In this document: positions 18,081-27,151 of the stretch, piece by piece | Position numbering within the stretch: position 1 is the stretch's first letter | Layout: every line of letters starts with the position of its first letter | From: Streptomyces sp. NBC_01296 | GTDB taxonomy: Bacteria > Actinomycetota > Actinomycetes > Streptomycetales > Streptomycetaceae | NCBI RefSeq assembly: GCF_035984415.1 | Contig: NZ_CP130720.1 | Location: 7,316,001 to 7,380,000, forward strand | DNA: 64,000 nucleotides | Direction of reading: 5' to 3' | Notes under the pieces: generated by a model | What the model was told of the DNA's origin: nothing | The model's database searches: none | The model's input: the letters and a program-made list of their open reading frames with translations, nothing else | Translations under genes and position numbers: made by a program

Positions 18081-20249
18081 GTGCGAGCCCTTGGGGAACT
18101 CCGAACGGGCACCGGCGCCCTGCCGGCGGCCGCACGCCGGGCCGTCCGGACCACGCTCGCCGCCTGCACCGGCTTCTACCTGTTCCTGTACGGACTCGGC
18201 CAGCCCGTCAGCGCCACCTACGCCCTCTTCGGCGCCGTGTCCCTGGCCGGCCTCTCCCGGATCCCGGGCACGGGACGGCAGCGGGCCGCGGTGATGGTCA
18301 GGCTGCTTCCGGTGGCCTGTGTCCTGGTGATCCTGGGCACCTTCCTCGCCGTCCGGACCTGGAGCGCCGTCCTCGGCATGGCCGTCATCGGCTTCTGCGT
18401 GGCCTTCTCGGCGGCGGCCGGACCCCGGCCGGCGGGCGCCGCGGCCGGGCTGCAACTGCTGTACATCCTGCCGAGCTTCCCGCCGTACGCCCCGCACACC
18501 CTCGACGAGCGGCTCGGCGGCACCCTCACCGGCCTCCTGCTGCTGATCATGGCCGAGGCGTGGGTGCTGCCGGACCCGCGGGTGGCGACGTACGCCGAGC
18601 GGGCCGCGGGCTCCACGGCCGAGGCGGCCCGCTGCGCCGCCGCCCTGGAGCGGCCGCCCTACGTCCTGACCGAATCCGCTTCCGACCGGGCCCGGGCGGC
18701 CGCCGAAGCGCTGCGGTCCTCCCGGGTCCCCGAGGCGGAACGCCCCGCCGGGCCCGGCCTGCGCGAGCGGGCGCTGGCCCACACCGGGCTGGCCGCACGC
18801 ACCCTGCTCTCCCGGCTCCGCAACCTGCCCGCACCACCGGCCGGACGGGAGCCGAGACAGGCCGGCATCGACCTGCTGGGCGCGGTCCGCGCATCGGCGA
18901 CGGGAAGCTCCACACTGCTGCGCGAAGGACGGCGGCCCGTCGCGGACTCGACGGAACTGCTCCGCCTGCGCGCCCGGAACGCGCGCACCCCCGCCGAGCT
19001 GCCGGAGTCGCGTCGCCGGCAGGCCGCTCTCCTGGAGGTCGCGGACGCCGCGGTGGCGCTGCGCACGGCGGCGGAGATCGCCGTGGAGGGGCGCGGCGCG
19101 CACCTGGAGGGGGACGCGGCGGACCGGTTCTGGTACGTCCGGCAGAACACCGTGCAGCTGTGGTGGCACCGGATCGCCGCACACACCGGGCCGCGGTCCG
19201 TGTACTTCCAGAACGCCGTACGGATCGCGCTGGCCCTCGCGGTGGCCCGTACCGTGGCCGGACTCGACTCCCTCCCGCACGGCTTCTGGGCGATGCTCGC
19301 GGTCATCAGCCTCACCCGGACCACCGCCGTGCAGACCCGGGGCACCGTGCGCACCGCGCTGATCGGCACCTGTCTGGGCGCGCTCGCCGCCGGTACGGTG
19401 CTCGCCCTGGCCCGCGGGGACACCGCCGTCTACGCGATCGTGCTCCCGCCGCTGATGCTGTTCACGTTCACCACCGGGCCCGTGCGGGGCGTGGGCTGGG
19501 CGCAGGCGCTGTTCACGCTGGTCGTCGCCGTCGTCTTCGCCCAGCTGTCCGAGGTCACCTGGCAGCTGGCCGAGGTCCGCTTCCTCGATGTGACCATCGG
19601 CAGCGCGATCGGGATCGTGTGCGGGATCCTGGCCTGGCCGCGCGGGGCCCAGGACGAACTGGGCCGGGCGGTGGCCGGGCTGCTGCGCGCGTGCGCCGAC
19701 GACGTCGAGTCGACCACCGCCGTCGCCACGGCGCCCCGCGGGCTCGCGCAGGCCCCACAGGACGCGGAGCACCGGGTCCGGATCACCCTGGTCATGGCCG
19801 AGTCGGCGTACGCCCAGTACCAGAGCGAGACGCAGCGCCCGGCCGGGCCGGGCCCGGACTGGCATGCCACGGTGATGACCGGGCACCACGTGCTCTGGGG
19901 CGCCGGGCGGGTGCTGGGCAGCGCGGACGGGGCGCCGCTCGCGCGCAGCGAGGCGGCGCACCTCGGGGACTACGCGGCCCGCGTGGCGGCCGGACTGCGC
20001 CGGGCGGCGGTGGTGGCCGACGTCCCGCACAAGACCCGCGACAGGACCCGTGCGGGCGGGACCGGCACGCCGGGCGGTCCCGGGCCCGCCGGGTCCGGTG
20101 CGCCGGCCGTGCCCGTGTCCGCCGAGGCGGCGCCGCCCGACGCGGGGCCCGTCTACTTCGCCACGACGGCCTGGCTCGACTCGCTGACGGCGGACCTGCG
20201 GACCATCGAGTCGGGCCGCGCCGCGGCGGCGCCGGCCGGCCCGGTGTGA
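18081..20249 (+). CDS. FUSC-family membrane protein (aromatic acid exporter-like)
   Basis: A 722-residue membrane protein with two clusters of hydrophobic helices (about residues 25-160 and 380-520) separated by a soluble region, the FUSC/YccS layout. FUSC proteins export aromatic acids or fusaric-acid-like compounds. The C-terminal part after about residue 530 is soluble and ends in a Gly/Pro/Ala-rich tail. GTG 18081 is the start, with only a weak ribosome site. A second FUSC gene lies about 1 kb downstream, on the far side of a methyltransferase. Confidence 0.85.
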   Translation: MRALGELRTGTGALPAAARRAVRTTLAACTGFYLFLYGLGQPVSATYALFGAVSLAGLSRIPGTGRQRAAVMVRLLPVACVLVILGTFLAVRTWSAVLGMAVIGFCVAFSAAAGPRPAGAAAGLQLLYILPSFPPYAPHTLDERLGGTLTGLLLLIMAEAWVLPDPRVATYAERAAGSTAEAARCAAALERPPYVLTESASDRARAAAEALRSSRVPEAERPAGPGLRERALAHTGLAARTLLSRLRNLPAPPAGREPRQAGIDLLGAVRASATGSSTLLREGRRPVADSTELLRLRARNARTPAELPESRRRQAALLEVADAAVALRTAAEIAVEGRGAHLEGDAADRFWYVRQNTVQLWWHRIAAHTGPRSVYFQNAVRIALALAVARTVAGLDSLPHGFWAMLAVISLTRTTAVQTRGTVRTALIGTCLGALAAGTVLALARGDTAVYAIVLPPLMLFTFTTGPVRGVGWAQALFTLVVAVVFAQLSEVTWQLAEVRFLDVTIGSAIGIVCGILAWPRGAQDELGRAVAGLLRACADDVESTTAVATAPRGLAQAPQDAEHRVRITLVMAESAYAQYQSETQRPAGPGPDWHATVMTGHHVLWGAGRVLGSADGAPLARSEAAHLGDYAARVAAGLRRAAVVADVPHKTRDRTRAGGTGTPGGPGPAGSGAPAVPVSAEAAPPDAGPVYFATTAWLDSLTADLRTIESGRAAAAPAGPV

Positions 20250-20357
20250 TCCCGCGTCCGTCGTTTCCCGGCCGTGCGCCCGGGCAGGAACTCCACGGCG
20301 TCCGGGACCGAACGGGCGGCGGGAAGCGCGAACCGAGGATGAGGGCGAGGGGCGCCG

Positions 20358-21014
20358 ATGAGTGGTGGCAAGTCCGCGGCGGAGGTGTTCGACGAGCTCG
20401 GCGCACGGTACGAGGAGGTGTTCGGGCGGGTTCCCGGGCAGCTCGCGGCACTGGACTGGCTCACGGCCCGGCTCGCCCCCGGCGCCCGCGTGCTGGACGT
20501 GGGCAGCGGTACGGGCCGCCCGACCGCCGAGGCGCTCGCGCGGGCGGGCTGCGCGGTGACCGGCATCGACGTCTCGGCGCACATGGTCGACCTCGCGCGC
20601 TCCCGGGTGCCGCAGGCCCGGTTCGAGCAGGCCGACGTCCGGACGTACGCGGCCGAGGCCGGCGGCTTCGACGCGGTGTGCTCCTTCTTCCCCCTGCTGG
20701 TGATGGACCAGCGGGAGGTGGCGGCGGCGCTGGAGCGGATGGCTTCGTGGGTGGCGCCCGGCGGGTACTTCGTGATGGCCACCGTGCCGGGCGACATCAG
20801 CGGCCTCGACATCGTGTGGATGGGGCACGAAGTCAGCGTCAGCAGCCTGTCCACGGCGGAGCACCTGCGGCTGCTGGGCGCGGCCGGGCTGGAGGTGCTG
20901 GAGCACCACACCGCCCTGTTCCGGCCCGGGGCCGAGCACGCGGGGGCCGCCGGAGCCGCCGCGGCGGTCGAGCCCGAGGAGCACCTGTTCTGCTACGCCC
21001 GCCGCCCCGCCTGA
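20358..21014 (+). CDS. Class I SAM-dependent methyltransferase
   Basis: A 218-residue methyltransferase: motif I VLDVGSGTGRPTAEAL (about 46-61), motif II acidic residue in GIDVSAHMVDLAR, and motif III/IV FEQADVRTYAAEAGGFDAVCSFF. Substrate not readable; the fold is that of small-molecule methyltransferases. ATG 20358 follows GAGGGG with 5 bases spacing. It sits between two FUSC exporters on the same strand, so it could modify an exported aromatic compound, though this is position-based only. Confidence 0.9.
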   Translation: MSGGKSAAEVFDELGARYEEVFGRVPGQLAALDWLTARLAPGARVLDVGSGTGRPTAEALARAGCAVTGIDVSAHMVDLARSRVPQARFEQADVRTYAAEAGGFDAVCSFFPLLVMDQREVAAALERMASWVAPGGYFVMATVPGDISGLDIVWMGHEVSVSSLSTAEHLRLLGAAGLEVLEHHTALFRPGAEHAGAAGAAAAVEPEEHLFCYARRPA

Positions 21015-21061
21015 GCGACGGCTGGTCCGTTGGCCGCGGGTGGCCGAACCACAGGGCTCGA

Positions 21062-21110
21062 CACTGGGCCAATGGCCCAGTGATCCGGTGCCGTGTTGAG
21101 CCAGTGGGCC
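21062..21110. promoter_or_regulatory. Perfect inverted repeat upstream of second FUSC gene
   Basis: CACTGGGCCA (21062-21071) and TGGCCCAGTG (21073-21082) form a perfect 10-bp inverted repeat around one base. A related half, CCAGTGGGCC, follows at 21101-21110. The repeat is 48 bases after the methyltransferase stop and about 200 bases before the FUSC start. It looks more like a dimeric-repressor operator than a terminator because the spacer is a single base. Confidence 0.45.
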
Positions 21111-21279
21111 CTCGGATGCTTATCTGTGCTGTATCCATGTACTTACGGCGCCGTGCAGCGCCGGGCGGCAACGAGGCCGGTCCGGAGCGCGGTGCCTTCG
21201 TCGTGCCCGCCTGCCGCCCACCACCCCCGGGCGGCCGCCGGGCCGGCGCGCACCATCTCGAGGGGGGCGGCACACCGCC

Positions 21280-22782
21280 GTGAAGAGAATGTTCGTGGCT
21301 CCGGATCCGGGGCGCATGAGGCTGAGGAACTCGCTGCGGGCCGTGCTCGGCATCGGGCTCGCCGTGGCGGTGGCCGAGCTCTGCGGCCTCTCCCTCACCG
21401 CCTCCATCGCCGGGGGACTCGCGGCCCTGCTCACCCTGTTCACCGTGCTCGACCCGACCGTGCGGGCCCAGCGCGTCACCAGCGCACTGCTCCCCGTCGC
21501 CGGTTTCCCCGTCCTCGCGCTGGCCACCGTCCTGCACGGGATGCCGCTCGCCCGGGACGCCGCCTTCCTCGCCGTAGTGTTCGCCGGGGTCTACGCCCGC
21601 CGCTGGGGGCCGCGCGGGCACGCCCTGGGGATCTTCGGCTTCATGATGTTCTTCGTCACCCAGTTCCTGCACGCCGTCCCCGGCCAGCTGCCCGAGCTGT
21701 ACGCCGCCGTCGGACTGGCGCTGCTGTCCGCCGGCGCGGTGCGGTTCCTGCTGTGGCCCATCGAGCGGCGCACCCCGCCGCCCGCCGCCCCGCCCGGCCT
21801 GCCCGGCACCGGCCTGGCCCGGCCCACCACGCGGCAGGCCTTCCAGGCCACCGCCGCCTGCGCCTTCGCGCTCGGCATCGGCCAGGCGCTCTCCGACGAC
21901 CGCTGGTACTGGGCCGTCGGCACCGCCTGGTGGATCTTCGTCAACACCGCTTCCCGGGGCGAGACCCTCGTCCGCGGATTCCGCCGGGTCCTCGGCACGG
22001 TCGTCGGCATCGCCGCCGGGCTGCTGATCGCCGTACCGCTGCACGGCGCGCCCGCGCCCACCGCCGCACTGGTCGCCGTATGCGTCTTCGGGATCTTCTA
22101 CACCGCGGCCCCCTCGTACTCCTGGATGATGTTCTTCGTCACCGTCATGGCCGGGCTGCTCTACGGGCTCCTCGGCGTCCTGCACCCCGGGCTGCTGGTC
22201 CTGCGCTTCCAGGAGACCGCGATCGGCGCCCTGGGCGCAGCCCTCGCCGTGCTGCTCGTCCTCCCGGTGACCACCCACGCCGCCAACGACGCCTGGATCC
22301 AGCGCGCCCTGCACTGCGTACGGGCCTCCACCGCGGCCTCCCTCGACCGCCTCGCAGGAGACCCCGACGCCGATCCCGCCCCGCACGCGGCCGAACTCGA
22401 ACTGCTGCTGGGCCGCGTACGGATGGCTCTCGCGCCCCTCGTCCACCCGCTGAGCCCGCTGCGCGCCCGCAAGGCCCGGGCCCGGCAGGTCCTCGGGCTG
22501 CTCGACGACTGCGCCCGGGAGGTGCGCGGGCTGGTGGCCGTCGCCGCCGATCCGCAGGCCTCGCACGACGCCCGGCTGGCCACGGCCTGCTGGCGGGTGG
22601 AGGCGGCCGTCGAGGCGCTGACCACCCGGCAGACCACGGCGGAACCCGCCGTTCCCAGCCACCCCCGGCCCGCCGCCGCGGAGCCGGCCCTCGCGCACCT
22701 GCACGGCCTGGAGCACGCCCTCGTGGCCCTCCACGCCCCGCTGCGCACCGACCCGCGCTCGCCCCTCGTCATCAGCGCCTGA
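21280..22782 (+). CDS. FUSC-family membrane protein (second copy)
   Basis: A 500-residue FUSC-type protein with two blocks of membrane helices (about residues 18-165 and 190-335) and a soluble helical C-terminus. LGIFGFMMFFVTQFLH and YSWMMFFVTVMAGLLYGLLG are clear membrane segments. It is shorter than the neighbouring FUSC protein at 18.1-20.2 kb and diverged from it. GTG 21280 follows GAGGGGGG at about 12 bases; ATG 21289 is a possible alternative. It likely exports hydrophobic or aromatic acids. A hairpin terminator follows. Confidence 0.85.
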   Translation: MKRMFVAPDPGRMRLRNSLRAVLGIGLAVAVAELCGLSLTASIAGGLAALLTLFTVLDPTVRAQRVTSALLPVAGFPVLALATVLHGMPLARDAAFLAVVFAGVYARRWGPRGHALGIFGFMMFFVTQFLHAVPGQLPELYAAVGLALLSAGAVRFLLWPIERRTPPPAAPPGLPGTGLARPTTRQAFQATAACAFALGIGQALSDDRWYWAVGTAWWIFVNTASRGETLVRGFRRVLGTVVGIAAGLLIAVPLHGAPAPTAALVAVCVFGIFYTAAPSYSWMMFFVTVMAGLLYGLLGVLHPGLLVLRFQETAIGALGAALAVLLVLPVTTHAANDAWIQRALHCVRASTAASLDRLAGDPDADPAPHAAELELLLGRVRMALAPLVHPLSPLRARKARARQVLGLLDDCAREVRGLVAVAADPQASHDARLATACWRVEAAVEALTTRQTTAEPAVPSHPRPAAAEPALAHLHGLEHALVALHAPLRTDPRSPLVISA

Positions 22783-22795
22783 TCCGGCCGCGGGA

Positions 22796-22822
22796 AGGCC
22801 CGGCCGGAGCAGGGCCGGGCCT
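22796..22822 (+). terminator. Hairpin terminator after FUSC gene
   Basis: AGGCCCGGC (22796-22804) pairs perfectly with GCCGGGCCT (22814-22822) across 9 bases, 14 bases after the FUSC stop. As is usual in this GC-rich genome there is no U-tract. Confidence 0.6.
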
Positions 22823-23038
22823 GCATGATCCCCGAGGTCAGAGAGCTGATGGCGGCGGATCCTACGCCCTGTCGGGTCCGCTCCGCAGGGCAATGGCCCG
22901 AAGATCACTCGGTGGAGTGTTTCGGACGTGTGTGCCGTATACCGCTGACCTGCGGCATGTACAACGGGTGATTGTTGATTGCACATTCATCCGGCACGTA
23001 CAGGGTGGATCTGGTCGGACAGGGGGTAACCGCCCGGG

Positions 23039-24175
23039 ATGGAAATACTTCAACAGTGTTCGACCACGGCCCAAGTGTGGGAAGCAGCCGAGGAGTTCAT
23101 TCGACTCTTCCACCGGGAGAATCCGCAGGCGGGTGATCCGCGGGCCCGGCTCGCCGCGGTGCGGGCCGAGCTCGCGGCGACCGGAAGCTACCGGCACACC
23201 CCGCAGGAACTCGCCCACGGGGCCCGTGTCGCCTGGCGCAACAGTAACCGCTGCATAGGCAGGCTGTACTGGAACTCGCTGCGCGTGCGCGACCGCCGCG
23301 AGCTCACCGCCGCCGACGACATCGCCGCCGAATGCTTCGAGCACCTGCGCGACGCGACCAACGGCGGCCGGGTCAGGCCCACCATCACCGTCTTCGCCCC
23401 GGACACCCCGGACCGCCCGGGCCCGTTGATCTGGAGCGAGCAGCTCGTCAGGTACGCCGGCTACGGCGACCACCACTCCGTCACGGTGGGCGACGCCCGC
23501 AACGCACCGCTCACCAGCGCGCTGCTCGGGCTCGGCTGGACCGGGGGCGCCGGCACCCCCTTCGACCTGCTGCCGCTGGTGGTACAGGGCGTCGACGACA
23601 AGCCCCGCTGGTTCGACACCCCCGCGGACGCCGTGCTGGAAGTCCCGATCGAGCACCCCGACGACGCGGGCTGGGCCGACTGGGGGCTGCGCTGGCACGC
23701 CGTACCCGCCATCTCCAACATGTGCCTGGAGATCGGCGGCATCCACTACCCGGCCGCTCCCTTCAACGGCTGGTACATGGGAACCGAGATCGGCGCCCGC
23801 AACCTCGCGGACACCGACCGGTACAACCTCCTCCCCGCCGTCGCCCGGCGCCTGGGCCTGGACACCTCCAGCGACCGCTCGCTCTGGAAGGACCGCGCAC
23901 TCGTCGAGCTGAACCGGGCCGTGCTGCACTCCTTCGACCGGGCCGGGGTCACCATCGCGGACCACCACACCGAGTCGCGGCGCTTCCTCAGCCACATAGA
24001 GCGGGAGGAGCGCAAGGGGCGCGAGGTGGGCGCCGACTGGTCCTGGATCGTGCCGCCGATCTCGGGTTCCGCGACCCCCGTCTTCCACCGCACGTACGAC
24101 GACCGGCCGAGCTCTACGGCGTACGTGCACCACCCCGGCGCACAGGAACGCGCCCAAGGGCGCAATCTGGTCTAG
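23039..24175 (+). CDS. nos: Nitric oxide synthase oxygenase (bacterial type)
   Basis: A 378-residue NOS oxygenase domain without a reductase, the normal bacterial size. The heme-thiolate Cys72 is in WRNSNRCIGR; the arginine-binding Glu250 is in PFNGWYMGTEIG (242-253); the pterin-side sequence WSWIVPPISGSATPVFHR near the C-terminus matches the family. It oxidises L-arginine to citrulline and NO with electrons from a separate reductase and tetrahydrobiopterin or tetrahydrofolate. ATG 23039 begins right after a 256-base gap holding only a terminator and the promoter. No P450 nitrating enzyme or pterin gene adjoins, so its role may be signalling or stress protection rather than the thaxtomin-type nitration pathway. 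Confidence 0.95.
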   Translation: MEILQQCSTTAQVWEAAEEFIRLFHRENPQAGDPRARLAAVRAELAATGSYRHTPQELAHGARVAWRNSNRCIGRLYWNSLRVRDRRELTAADDIAAECFEHLRDATNGGRVRPTITVFAPDTPDRPGPLIWSEQLVRYAGYGDHHSVTVGDARNAPLTSALLGLGWTGGAGTPFDLLPLVVQGVDDKPRWFDTPADAVLEVPIEHPDDAGWADWGLRWHAVPAISNMCLEIGGIHYPAAPFNGWYMGTEIGARNLADTDRYNLLPAVARRLGLDTSSDRSLWKDRALVELNRAVLHSFDRAGVTIADHHTESRRFLSHIEREERKGREVGADWSWIVPPISGSATPVFHRTYDDRPSSTAYVHHPGAQERAQGRNLV

Positions 24176-24234
24176 ACCTTCTGTTACCGTCGGCTCCGCA
24201 CGGATCGATCCGGAACGGTGGAGAGGGGCATCCC

Positions 24235-25320
24235 GTGGGTGACGCTGACGGTACGGAGGGCGCGTACGAAAGCGCCCGGCGCGGCGGACACCGGGTCCAC
24301 ATCGGCTCGTTCACCTCGGGAGGCGGCCGTGGCATCACCACCGCGGCCGTGGACCCGGCGACCGGTGCACTGACCCTGCTCTCCGCCACCGATGCGGTCG
24401 CGGACCCCTCGTACCTCGCCGTCGACCGGACCACCGGCGTGCTCTACGCCGTGAGCGAGACGGGGCAGGGGGCGGCCGCCGCCTTCCGGCCCACCCCCGA
24501 GGGCCTCGCCGCCCTCGGCCCCGCCGTCCGGGTCGGTGGCTCCGGACCGACCCACCTCAGCGTGGCCGGGCGCCGGCTCCTGACCGCCAACTACACCTCC
24601 GGCAGCGTCAGCAGCCTCCCGCTCGCCGCGGACGGCGCCCTGTCCGGACCCGCCTCGGTCCTCGCCCACCAGGGCTCCGGCCCCGACGCGAGCCGCCAGG
24701 AGCGGCCGCACGCCCACCAGGTGCTGCCCGATCCGAGCGGCCGCTGGGTGCTCAGCGTGGACCTCGGCACCGATTCGGTCCGGGTCTGCGCACCGGACCC
24801 GGCCACCGGCGCACTGCGCCTGCACGGCGAGACCGCGCTGCGCGCCGGGACGGGTCCGCGCCACCTCGCCTTCCACCCGGACGGCGAGGTGGTCTACGTG
24901 CTGCACGAGCTGGAGCCGCAGCTGACCGTCTGCCGCTGGAATCCGGGCTCCGGGCAACTGGAACCGGTCGAGGAGGTTCCGGTCGCCTCTGCGGGCGCTC
25001 CAGGCGGCATACGGGCCTATCCCTCGGCCGTGGTGGCCTCGCCCGACGGCCGCTTCGTATGGGCCGCCGTCCGCGGCGCCGACGCCATCGCCACCCTCAC
25101 GCTCGCCGGCGCGGCCGGGAAACCGCGGCTCACCGGCAGCGTGGACTGCGGCGGCAGCTGGCCGAGGGACCTCGCCGCCGATCCCTCGGGGCGCCGGCTG
25201 TACGCGGCCAACGAGCGCTCCGGAGACGTCACCTGGTTCGACGTCGACCCGCTGACCGGGCAGCCGCGCCGGGCCGGCTCGGTGGCGGTGCCCGCCGCCA
25301 CCTGCGTCGTCTTCGGCTGA
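24235..25320 (+). CDS. Lactonase-family beta-propeller protein (6-phosphogluconolactonase-like, Pgl/YbhE fold)
   Basis: A 361-residue seven-bladed propeller of the lactonase family, with repeated blades such as PSYLAVDRTTGVLYAVSE, GPRHLAFHPDGEVVYVLHE and PRDLAADPSGRRLYAANE. Family members include cycloisomerase-type 6-phosphogluconolactonases; many actinobacterial ones are uncharacterised. GTG 24235 follows GGAGAGGGG with 6 bases spacing. It is 59 bases downstream of the NO synthase on the same strand, and may be co-transcribed. A bidirectional terminator ends the unit. Confidence 0.87.
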   Translation: MGDADGTEGAYESARRGGHRVHIGSFTSGGGRGITTAAVDPATGALTLLSATDAVADPSYLAVDRTTGVLYAVSETGQGAAAAFRPTPEGLAALGPAVRVGGSGPTHLSVAGRRLLTANYTSGSVSSLPLAADGALSGPASVLAHQGSGPDASRQERPHAHQVLPDPSGRWVLSVDLGTDSVRVCAPDPATGALRLHGETALRAGTGPRHLAFHPDGEVVYVLHELEPQLTVCRWNPGSGQLEPVEEVPVASAGAPGGIRAYPSAVVASPDGRFVWAAVRGADAIATLTLAGAAGKPRLTGSVDCGGSWPRDLAADPSGRRLYAANERSGDVTWFDVDPLTGQPRRAGSVAVPAATCVVFG

Positions 25321-25343
25321 CCTGACCACCCGTGCGCGCACGG

Positions 25344-25391
25344 ACGAGGGCCCGCGCCCCGGAGGATGAACCCCGGGGCGCGGGCCCTCGT
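25344..25391. terminator. Bidirectional terminator between convergent genes
   Basis: A perfect 19-bp stem: ACGAGGGCCCGCGCCCCGG (25344-25362) and its complement (25373-25391) with a 10-base loop. It lies between the ends of the lactonase-family and chelatase-like genes, so it can serve both strands. Confidence 0.85.
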
Positions 25392-25411
25392 ACGAGCGGT
25401 CCTGGGAAGGA

Positions 25412-26332
25412 TCAGTGGGCAGCGGCGCCCTGGGCGAGGCCGAGCGCCGCGGAGTACTGGGTGACGACGAGCTTGCCGAGCGCCGAGTAGGCGCCGAGCA
25501 CCTCGGAGGCCGCGCAGTCGGCCTCCTTGCAGGCCGTGTCCAGCAGCCCCTCGGCAGCCTCCGGGCCGATCAGGTACGGGGCCAGCGCGAGCTGCGTGGA
25601 GCCCTCGCTGCGCAGCTGCTCGGCGACCGCGGCCACCGAGCCCTCCTGGTCGAGCGCGGCCGCCTTGACGGGCACCGCGAGGCGGGCGGCCAGCAGCATG
25701 CCGGTGACCCCGGCGGCCTGGACGGCCTCCGCGCCGCCGGTGGTGGCGACGATGATGCCGTCGGCGGCGGTGGTGACGGTGAACAGCCGGGCGCGGTCGG
25801 CGCGGGCCAGGCCCGCCTCGGAGAGCCGTACGTGCAGGCCCTCGGCGAGCAGCGGGTGCGGGCCGAGCACCTCGGCCAGCTCGGCGGCGGCCGAGGAGTC
25901 CATGACGGCCTGGCGCATCCGGCGCAGCAGGTCGGCGTCGGGGCCGGCCAGCAGCGGGACGACCACGGCGTCCGGGCCGGTCGGCGCGGGCACCTCGTGG
26001 CCGGCGGCGCGGGCGAACTCCGCGCGCGCGACGCGCTCGGCCGCGACGGCGCTCAGCACGCCGGCGAGGGCCGGGAACTCGGAGACCTCGGCGTCATCGC
26101 CCTCGAGGAAGCCGATGCGGGCGTCCAGGCCCGGCAGCTCGGAGCGGCCGATGCTGATGATCTCTTCCGCCAGCCCCCGCGAGGCGGCCGAAGGGGCACC
26201 GGGCACGGCGAGCACCAGCGCGGGCGCGCCCTCGGGCGCCACCGCGGGCTCGGGTCGGCGGTGCCGTCCGGCAGGGCGGGGTCGCGGCATTCGTACGGGC
26301 AGGCCATTTGCGGGCCCAGTGGGGGAGCTCAT
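25412..26332 (-). CDS. Sirohydrochlorin chelatase-like protein (CbiX family)
   Basis: A 306-residue protein with the double CbiX-type chelatase fold seen in streptomycetes: first half APALVLAVPGAPSAASRGLAEEI, second half from about residue 185. PDAVVVPLLAGPD and STQLALAPYLIGPEA mark the paired domains. CbiX inserts cobalt or ferrous iron into sirohydrochlorin for cobalamin or siroheme. The usual metal-binding histidines are not obvious here: the place of the first His is taken by PGAPSAA, so catalysis is uncertain. No siroheme or nitrite reductase gene adjoins. It follows the uracil-DNA glycosylase gene on the same strand after 109 bases. Confidence 0.68.
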   Translation of the reverse strand: MSSPTGPANGLPVRMPRPRPAGRHRRPEPAVAPEGAPALVLAVPGAPSAASRGLAEEIISIGRSELPGLDARIGFLEGDDAEVSEFPALAGVLSAVAAERVARAEFARAAGHEVPAPTGPDAVVVPLLAGPDADLLRRMRQAVMDSSAAAELAEVLGPHPLLAEGLHVRLSEAGLARADRARLFTVTTAADGIIVATTGGAEAVQAAGVTGMLLAARLAVPVKAAALDQEGSVAAVAEQLRSEGSTQLALAPYLIGPEAAEGLLDTACKEADCAASEVLGAYSALGKLVVTQYSAALGLAQGAAAH

Positions 26333-26441
26333 GGCGCCGCATGCTACTGGCTTATCGGAACCGAGTGTTCGGGCAGGGCCTTATCGGGCGGCTTCTGTCC
26401 GTATTTATCCGTTGAATGTCGTATACCGTTCAACCGAATGA

Positions 26442-27128
26442 TCAACTGGCGGGGGGAAGCCGCCAGTCCACCGGCTGTGCTCCCTGACGGACCAGCAGGT
26501 CGTTGGTCCGGCTGAACGGCCTGGAGCCGAAGAACCCGTTGGCGGCGGACATGGGGGAGGGGTGGACGGACTCCACGGCGGGCAACTCGCCGAGCAGCGG
26601 CCGCAGATTGCGGGCGTCCCGGCCCCACAGCACCGACACGAGGGGTTTCCCGCGCGCGGCCAGCGCCCGGATGGCCTGTTCGGTGACGGCCTCCCAGCCC
26701 TTGCCGCGATGGCCCCCGGTCTTGCGCGGGGCGGTGGTCAGCGCGCGGTTCAGCAGCAGCACGCCCTGCCGGGTCCACGGGGTCAGGTCCCCGTTCGCGG
26801 GCCGGGGCACCCCGAGGTCCGCGTACAGCTCGCGGAAGATGTTGTCGAGGCTGGGCGGCCACGGGCTGACCTCGGGCGCCACCGAGAAGGACAGGCCCAT
26901 CGCGTGCCCCGGGGTCGGGTACGGGTCCTGGCCGACGATGAGCACCTTCACCTCGTCGAAGGGCTGCTGGAAGGCACGCAGTACGTTCGCCCCGGCCGGC
27001 AGGTACGTCCTCCCCGCCGTGATCTCGGCGCGCAGGAAGTCGCCCATCGCGGCGATCTGTGCCGCCACCGGCTCCAGAGCCCGGGCCCAGCCCGGCTCGA
27101 CGATCTCGTTCAACGGTCGTGCTGCCAC
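26442..27128 (-). CDS. ung: Uracil-DNA glycosylase, family 1
   Basis: A 228-residue enzyme with both family-1 motifs: VGQDPYPTPGHAMGLSFS with the water-activating Asp68, and HPSPMSA with the catalytic His near residue 190. SVLWGRDARNL and LNRALTTAPRKTGGHRGKGW are also typical. It removes uracil from DNA to start base-excision repair. Streptomycetes often have two Ung copies. The gene is 23 bases downstream of the BNR-repeat protein gene on the same strand. Confidence 0.95.
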   Translation of the reverse strand: MAARPLNEIVEPGWARALEPVAAQIAAMGDFLRAEITAGRTYLPAGANVLRAFQQPFDEVKVLIVGQDPYPTPGHAMGLSFSVAPEVSPWPPSLDNIFRELYADLGVPRPANGDLTPWTRQGVLLLNRALTTAPRKTGGHRGKGWEAVTEQAIRALAARGKPLVSVLWGRDARNLRPLLGELPAVESVHPSPMSAANGFFGSRPFSRTNDLLVRQGAQPVDWRLPPAS

Positions 27129-27151
27129 AGTGAGTCACTCTACTGGCCGAT

